DNA of 33,914 bases from JACDBE01 sp051002015 (GTDB taxonomy: Bacteria > Actinomycetota > Acidimicrobiia > Spongiisociales > UBA5794), in the NCBI GenBank assembly GCA_051002015.1, contig JBPCMS010000115.1, positions 1-33,914 on the forward strand. Reading direction: 5' to 3'. The notes below the pieces were generated by a model. It was given only the letters and a program-made list of their open reading frames with translations, did not search any database and had not been told where the DNA came from. The stretch's first letter is position 1; every line of letters begins with the position of its first letter. Both the position numbers and the translations under genes were made by a program. Shown here in pieces: positions 29,456 through 33,914 of this stretch.

Positions 29456-29731
29456 TCAGGCCGTGCCGTGGAAGACCAGGTCGTACTGGGCGGCCTTGTC
29501 GTTCATTGCCTTGCTGGTGGCGTCCATGTCGACCCCGAGCTGGTCGAGCATCGGCTTGTAGCGACCGTTGAAGTCGTCTCGGAACTGCTCGGCGATGCCG
29601 CCGGTCCAGATCAGGGCCCCCACCGAGGAGGAGACGGTGGCGATCAGCGACTCGACATCCGCCGAAGCCGCCATGAAGGCCGAGCCCGTGTCCCTGAGGG
29701 TCTGCGAATCGACCTGCTGGGTGCCGGACAT
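29456..29731 (-). CDS. WXG100-family type VII secretion protein
   Basis: 91 residues. Helix 1 (SQTLRDTGSAFMAASADVES) leads to the W-x-G turn LIWTGGIAEQF, then helix 2 with YKPMLDQLGVDMDATSKAMN. This is a standard EsxA/EsxB-like protein, exported as a helical hairpin dimer. I do not see a clear C-terminal Y-x3-D/E export motif. ATG 29731 has AAGGAG five nt upstream and is the first gene of the secretion operon, followed by the partner 14 nt later. Confidence 0.88.
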   Translation of the reverse strand: MSGTQQVDSQTLRDTGSAFMAASADVESLIATVSSSVGALIWTGGIAEQFRDDFNGRYKPMLDQLGVDMDATSKAMNDKAAQYDLVFHGTA

Positions 29732-29779
29732 CCTGACTCCTTTCCATCTCGGTCGCCCCGATGGCGATGCGCTGTTAGA

Positions 29780-29792
29780 AATGTATAACATT
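29780..29792. promoter_or_regulatory. Palindrome overlapping the predicted esx promoter
   Basis: AATGTATAACATT is a perfect inverted repeat (AATGT / ACATT around ATA) in the only AT-rich patch nearby. On the minus strand it contains TGTTATACA, an extended -10, about 50 nt before the WXG100 start, with TTGATG 15 nt further upstream as a poor -35. A repressor bound here would block transcription of the secretion operon. Confidence 0.45.
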
Positions 29793-29886
29793 GTTTGACG
29801 ATCATCAAGAGGTCGACAGAGCGGCGCCACGGGATGAGGATGGGAGACACCCCCCTCGTCACAGGAACGCCGGGACGAGCAAGACG

Positions 29887-30075
29887 ATGCGACCTCAGCC
29901 ACCCGACCCGCCGCCGCTGGAGCTGACCGTGGTGGTGGAGCCGATCGACGAGCGACCGCGAGCGGTACCTTTGGTGGCGGGGAAGGCGGACGTCGCTCTT
30001 CTCGTCGCCGTGGCGGTGGCGGTGGCCGCACTGGTCTTCGCCGGTCTCACCTGGTGGGCGCTGGGCACCGGATGA
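29887..30075 (+). CDS. Small single-pass membrane protein
   Basis: 62 residues from ATG 29887; a longer version from TTG 29791 is possible but adds only charged, uninformative sequence. The N-terminal half is Pro-rich (PPDPPPLELTVVVEPIDERP), and the C-terminal half is one membrane helix (VALLVAVAVAVAALVFAGLT, then WWALGTG). It is divergent from the type VII secretion operon and 47 nt before the GH13 start (an earlier GH13 ATG would overlap its stop as ATGA). A role in the secretion complex is possible but unsupported beyond position. Confidence 0.5.
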   Translation: MRPQPPDPPPLELTVVVEPIDERPRAVPLVAGKADVALLVAVAVAVAALVFAGLTWWALGTG

Positions 30076-30122
30076 CCGCGGTGGATCTGTGCTCTGTGCA
30101 TCCGGTCTGCCATCCTGGGCCG

Positions 30123-31736
30123 ATGAAGACAACGCATGGCAATCGGGGACCGACCCCCTGGTGGCACGGTGCCGTCGGCTACCAGGTCTACGTCCGGTCG
30201 TTTGCCGACGCCAACGGCGACGGCGTCGGGGACCTCGCCGGGATCAGCTCCCGGCTCCCCTACCTGGCGCACCTCGGGGTCGATCTGGTGTGGATCACCC
30301 CGTTCTACCCGTCACCGGGTTTTGACCATGGTTACGACGTTGCCGACTACTGCGATGTCGACCCCTCCCACGGTACCCTCGCCGACTTCGACCATCTGGT
30401 CGCCGAGGCCCACCGCCTCGGGCTCCGGGTGATGGTCGACATCGTCCCCAACCACACATCGTCGCACCACCCGTGGTTCCGGGCAGCCCTGGCCGATCCC
30501 ACCGGACCGTACCGCGGGTACTACCACTGGCGTGATCCGGCCCCGGACGGCGGTCCCCCCAACAACTGGGTCGCCCACTTCGGCGGATCGGCGTGGACCC
30601 TCGACCAGGCCTCCGGCCAGTACTACCTGCACCTGTTCCTCCCCGAGCAGCCGGACCTCAACTGGACCAACCCGGCCGTGCTCGACGAGTTCGACGCCAT
30701 CCTCCGCTTCTGGTGTGACCGGGGGGTGGACGGGTTCCGCATCGACGTTGCCCATGCCCTCAGCAAGGACCCGTGGCTGCGGGACAACCCCGTGCTCTAC
30801 CCGGTCACGGCAGGGATGGAACCCGCCCGCGCCTTCGCCGCCTTCGAGCACCGCCACGACCTGGACCAGAACCCCACCGTGGGGATATTCCGGCGATGGC
30901 GGACGGTGGTCGACCCGTACGGGGCCATCCTGCTGGGCGAGACGGGTCCCCCCGACCCGGTGAGGCTCGCCCGCTACCACGACCACGGCGCCGCCCTGCA
31001 CCACACGTTCTTCCTCAGACCGGCATGGATGTCGTGGGACCCGATGTTGCTGCGCGACGGGCTGCGTGGGGTCCACCTCGCCTCCCCCGACTCGGTGGCG
31101 TGGGTGATCGAGAACCACGACACCAACCGGGCCGCAACCCGCTTCGGGGGTGGCGACCGGGGCAGAAGGCGGGCGCTGGCGCTGACCACCCTGCTCATGG
31201 GTCTCGGGGGGATGCCGTTTCTCTACCAGGGGCAGGAGCTCGGCAACGAGAACGGTGAGGTGGCGCTCGAGGCGCTGGCCGACCCGGTCTCGACCAGAAA
31301 CCCCGGAGCCACCAGCGGTCGGGACGGCGCCCGAACCGCCATGGGCTGGGACGACGGCCCCGGCAACGGCTTCACCGAGGCGGCGGCGGCGTGGCTGGTG
31401 TCGACCCAGCGGCCACTCGCAGACACCGTGGCCGGTCAGGTCGACGACCCCGGGTCGTGGCTCAACACCCACCGCCGGCTGATTTCCTTCCGCAGGCAGC
31501 ACGGCGACCTGGTCGACGCCCCGGTGCGGTGGCTCGACACCGACAGCGGGCTGCTGGTGGCGCTGCGGCGGGGAACGGTGCTGGTCGCCTGCAACCTCGA
31601 CGAGCACCCGGCCGACCTCACCCTTCCCGAGGGCGGTTGGGTGCTCGGTTTCTCCAGCAGACCGGACACCCCGGTGACCGTCGCCGCCACCATCACCGTG
31701 CCCACCGAGACCTCGCTGATCCTGGTCGGTGGATGA
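30123..31736 (+). CDS. GH13 alpha-glucosidase / oligo-1,6-glucosidase-like enzyme
   Basis: 537 residues from ATG 30123; an alternative ATG at 30072 would add 17 residues. The GH13 catalytic set is complete: nucleophile Asp208 in DGFRIDVAH, acid/base Glu273 in ILLGETG, and Asp333 in VIENHDT. The N-terminal calcium motif DANGDGVGD and region I DIVPNHTSSHHPWF are present. The short, intracellular form without signal peptide fits an enzyme cleaving alpha-1,4 or alpha-1,6 glucosides imported by an ABC system. A sugar ABC ATPase gene lies convergently downstream. Exact specificity is not readable. The bases before ATG 30123 (CATCCT, 6 nt) resemble the leaderless starts elsewhere. Confidence 0.9.
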   Translation: MKTTHGNRGPTPWWHGAVGYQVYVRSFADANGDGVGDLAGISSRLPYLAHLGVDLVWITPFYPSPGFDHGYDVADYCDVDPSHGTLADFDHLVAEAHRLGLRVMVDIVPNHTSSHHPWFRAALADPTGPYRGYYHWRDPAPDGGPPNNWVAHFGGSAWTLDQASGQYYLHLFLPEQPDLNWTNPAVLDEFDAILRFWCDRGVDGFRIDVAHALSKDPWLRDNPVLYPVTAGMEPARAFAAFEHRHDLDQNPTVGIFRRWRTVVDPYGAILLGETGPPDPVRLARYHDHGAALHHTFFLRPAWMSWDPMLLRDGLRGVHLASPDSVAWVIENHDTNRAATRFGGGDRGRRRALALTTLLMGLGGMPFLYQGQELGNENGEVALEALADPVSTRNPGATSGRDGARTAMGWDDGPGNGFTEAAAAWLVSTQRPLADTVAGQVDDPGSWLNTHRRLISFRRQHGDLVDAPVRWLDTDSGLLVALRRGTVLVACNLDEHPADLTLPEGGWVLGFSSRPDTPVTVAATITVPTETSLILVGG

Positions 31737-31756
31737 CCGGCGAGCCAGGGCCGACG

Positions 31757-31789
31757 AGAGCCCCCGGTCCGTACGGAGCCGGGGACTCT
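31757..31789. terminator. Strong bidirectional hairpin between convergent genes
   Basis: Arms AGAG-C-CCCCGG (31757-31767) and CCGGGG-A-CTCT (31779-31789) pair with one mismatch. The interior TCCG-TA-CGGA (31768-31777) can extend the stem. It lies between the GH13 and ABC ATPase stops. There is no U-tract, but the stem is the strongest in the window and likely stops transcription from both sides. Confidence 0.6.
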
Positions 31790-31811
31790 GTGAGGGCGGA
31801 AGCGGCCGGGT

Positions 31812-32996
31812 TCAGTCCCTGATCGCCAGCCCGGTCTCCGGGTCGAAGAAGTGGGTGTCGGCCACGGTGACCGCCACCTCGATGTCGTCGCCGATCTGGG
31901 TGGCGCTGCTCCCCTCGAAGCGGGCGGCCGCCCTGGTGGTCTGCGAGGCCATCACGTCCTCCGCCCCCTCCTCCATGTCGAGGGCGTCCGACGAGAACAC
32001 CGGCTTGGCGTCGAGGTCGAAGTAGACGATCTTCTCGAAACCGAGGGCCTCGACGGTCAGCGCCTTGGAGCGGAGCCGCTGATCGTGCGGGTGGTCGGTC
32101 ATCAGGGCGGCGTCTCCGATGTCCTCGGGGCGGATGCCGGCGGTGACGCCGCGCCCGACGTAGTTACGCAGGGCGGGCCGGTTGGCAAACACCTGATCGG
32201 GGAGCGTCACCTGCTGCGATCCGACGTGCATCACCACCCGGCCGTTGTCCTGCGCCAGTCGTGCCTCGAACAGGTTCATCGAAGGCGAGCCGATGAAGGC
32301 GGCGACGAACAGGTTGTTCGGGTTGTCATAGAGCACCTGGGGCGGGTTGACCTGCTGCAAGATTCCCCGGTTGATGACCGCGACCCTGTCGGCCATCGTC
32401 ATCGCCTCGACCTGGTCGTGGGTGACGTAGAACGTGGTCACCCCCACGTCGCGCTGCAACCCCGTGATCTGTGCCCGCATCTGGACGCGGAGCTTGGCGT
32501 CGAGGTTGGAGAGGGGCTCGTCGAGCAGGAACACCTGGGGGCTGCGCACGATGGCTCGTCCCATCGCCACCCGTTGCCGCTGGCCGCCGGAGAGCTGGGC
32601 GGGCTTGCGGTCGAGGATCTCGTGGAGCTCGAGCATCCGAGCGGCGTGGTCGACCTTCTGCTTGAGCTCGGCCTTCGGGGTCTTGGCCAGCTTGAGGGCG
32701 AACCCGATGTTGTCGGCCACCGTCATGTGGGGATAGAGGGCGTAGTTCTGGAACACCATGGCGATGTCCCGATCCTTGGGGGGAACGTCGTTGACGACCC
32801 GGCCCCCGATGCTCAGCTCACCGCTGGTGATCTCTTCGAGACCAGCGATCATGCGGAGCGTTGTCGACTTCCCGCAACCGGAGGGGCCGACCATCACGAG
32901 GAACTCGCCCTCCTCGATCTTCAGGTTGAGATCGGAGACCGCCTTGTACCCGTTGGGATATGCCTTGTCGACGTGGTCAAAAGTCACCTCGGCCAC
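31812..32996 (-). CDS. Sugar ABC transporter ATP-binding protein, MsiK/UgpC type
   Basis: 394 residues. The N-terminal ATPase domain has Walker A GPSGCGKST (37-45), Q-loop FQNYALYPHMTV, signature LSGGQRQRVAMGRA, Walker B VFLLDEPLSNLD and the switch YVTHDQVEAMTMAD. The C-terminal TOBE-type regulatory domain spans about 240-394 (AGIRPEDIGD and TVADTHFFDPETG). This is the MalK/UgpC/MsiK family; actinobacterial MsiK energises several oligosaccharide importers. No permease or binding-protein gene is adjacent, which fits a shared ATPase. The GTG start at 32996 has GAGGATC upstream. A -10 like TACCGT (minus strand) lies upstream in the 70-nt gap after fdhD. Confidence 0.93.
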   Translation of the reverse strand: MAEVTFDHVDKAYPNGYKAVSDLNLKIEEGEFLVMVGPSGCGKSTTLRMIAGLEEITSGELSIGGRVVNDVPPKDRDIAMVFQNYALYPHMTVADNIGFALKLAKTPKAELKQKVDHAARMLELHEILDRKPAQLSGGQRQRVAMGRAIVRSPQVFLLDEPLSNLDAKLRVQMRAQITGLQRDVGVTTFYVTHDQVEAMTMADRVAVINRGILQQVNPPQVLYDNPNNLFVAAFIGSPSMNLFEARLAQDNGRVVMHVGSQQVTLPDQVFANRPALRNYVGRGVTAGIRPEDIGDAALMTDHPHDQRLRSKALTVEALGFEKIVYFDLDAKPVFSSDALDMEEGAEDVMASQTTRAAARFEGSSATQIGDDIEVAVTVADTHFFDPETGLAIRD

Positions 32997-33066
32997 CGGT
33001 GATCCTCGCTTTCACTCGATCGCCTCACGGTAGTCCACGGCGACACCGCGTTTCCACCGAACCCGG

Positions 33067-33906
33067 TCAGACCACGGTGCCCGCGTAGGTGGTGAACCGG
33101 TCGTCCCTAGCGAATCCGACCAGGGTCACCCCGAGCCGGTCGGCGGCATCGATGGCGAGCGACGAAGGCGCCGACACCGCAACCACGGTGGCGATGCCCG
33201 CCACCGCGGCCTTCTGCACGATCTCGAAGCCCGCCCGACCGGAGACGACCAGTATCCGGTTGTCGGCGGGGAGAACCTTCCCCATGGCCGCCCACCCGAC
33301 CACCTTGTCGACGGCGTTGTGTCTGCCGACGTCCTCGCGCACCACCAGGAGGGTGCCGGTGAGGTCGAACAGGGCGGCGGCGTGGAGCCCTCCGGTGGAG
33401 GCGAACCACCGCTGTCCCTCCCCGAGCCGCTCGGTGAGCGTCTCGATGACCGACGCCGCCACGGGGTCGCCGACCGGGCGTTGCCGGCACACCACTTCGA
33501 TGGCGTCGATCGAAGCCTTGCCGCAGATCCCGCAGCTCGATGTCATGAACTGGTTGCGGCGGTGGCGATCGAGATCGGGGACCTCGGCCAACCGCACCGT
33601 GACCACGTTGAACTCCTGCTGCTCCTCGGGAAGCCCGCAGTAGGCGACCGAGCGGATCATCGCCGCCGCGCTGGCGATCCCCTCGGTGATGACGAACCCG
33701 GTGGCGAGCTCGAAGTCGTTCCCCGGGGTTCGCATGGTCACCGCCAACGGCACCAGATCGTCGTCGGGGGCACCCACGGCGCCGACCCTGATCTCCATCG
33801 GCTCCTCGACCACCACCGCCTCCCGACCCGACGACTCCCCGGCGACCGTATGGCGGCGCACCCCCACCCGAACGGTCGGCGTCTTCGGCCTGTGGTGGAT
33901 CGCCAT
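33067..33906 (-). CDS. fdhD: Formate dehydrogenase accessory sulfurtransferase FdhD
   Basis: 279 residues, complete, with its ATG at 33904-33906 near the window edge. FdhD transfers sulfur from a cysteine desulfurase to the molybdenum bis-MGD cofactor of formate dehydrogenase. The sulfur-carrying C-x-x-C loop is in SSCGICGK (Cys125, Cys128). Family blocks TGGLHAAALF and VREDVGRHNAVDKVVGWA are intact, as is LVVSGRAGFEIVQKAA. No formate dehydrogenase gene is in the window; it may lie beyond the right edge. The MoaD-like fusion at 6585 is far away and not clearly related. Confidence 0.95.
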   Translation of the reverse strand: MAIHHRPKTPTVRVGVRRHTVAGESSGREAVVVEEPMEIRVGAVGAPDDDLVPLAVTMRTPGNDFELATGFVITEGIASAAAMIRSVAYCGLPEEQQEFNVVTVRLAEVPDLDRHRRNQFMTSSCGICGKASIDAIEVVCRQRPVGDPVAASVIETLTERLGEGQRWFASTGGLHAAALFDLTGTLLVVREDVGRHNAVDKVVGWAAMGKVLPADNRILVVSGRAGFEIVQKAAVAGIATVVAVSAPSSLAIDAADRLGVTLVGFARDDRFTTYAGTVV

Positions 33907-33914
33907 GGCCGGAG

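Overview
The window is about 34 kb of GC-rich chromosome with the codon and promoter character of an actinobacterium. It encodes a mycothiol glycosyltransferase (MshA) next to a YbjN-domain gene as in mycobacteria, an F420-type flavin monooxygenase-family enzyme, an RsiG-like c-di-GMP protein, an MmpL transporter, a sunset-domain protein and a type VII secretion ATPase. This gene mix fits Actinomycetota. A deep branch such as Acidimicrobiia is my best guess, but nothing here proves the class. Seven gene starts have a TANNNT hexamer 6-9 nt before the start codon and no Shine-Dalgarno sequence, which suggests frequent leaderless transcription. I see no tRNA, rRNA, CRISPR array, IS element or phage.

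Layout. 1-131 (-) is the 5' end of a trehalose synthase gene cut by the window edge. 284-6435 (-) is a tyrosine/homogentisate degradation operon read as iclR regulator, hmgA, an unknown gene, fahA, hpd and HMG-CoA lyase. No recognisable maleylacetoacetate isomerase is present, and the unknown gene sits exactly where that step would be expected. 6436-6584 is a divergent control region with three CCGATWWTC motifs and a 50-bp dyad. 6585-12829 (+) carries a MoaD/ThiS-membrane fusion, a secreted M23 peptidase with coiled coil, and a tight five-gene unit: RsiG-like, asparaginase II, GNAT, mshA, ybjN. 12830-13140 is non-coding and holds a DnaA-box cluster and a long structured inverted repeat. 13141-14685 (+) encodes a VOC-fold protein and a repeat-rich membrane-anchored sunset protein.

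14846-24636 (-) encodes NAD malic enzyme, a protein with two possible Sm-like repeats, an excisionase-type HTH protein preceded by two 59-bp structured repeats, murI, metX, an LLM-class oxidoreductase, a 1105-residue MmpL-like transporter fused to a degenerate histidine-kinase ATPase domain, and a nitroreductase. 24737-25027 (+) is a small unknown gene. 25036-29731 (-) is a compact type VII secretion module: a WXG100 protein, a partner, and a 1354-residue EssC-like ATPase with ubiquitin-like and FHA domains at its N terminus. 29887-31736 (+) encodes a small membrane protein and a GH13 alpha-glucosidase. 31812-33906 (-) encodes an MsiK/UgpC-type sugar ABC ATPase and FdhD.

The main candidates for undescribed biology are the orphan gene inside the homogentisate operon, the MmpL-GHKL fusion, the internal-GlyGly MoaD membrane fusion, the paired structured repeats at 17526-17656, and the DnaA-box/hairpin region at 12834-13120. 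All functions are read from motifs and context. No database search was run.
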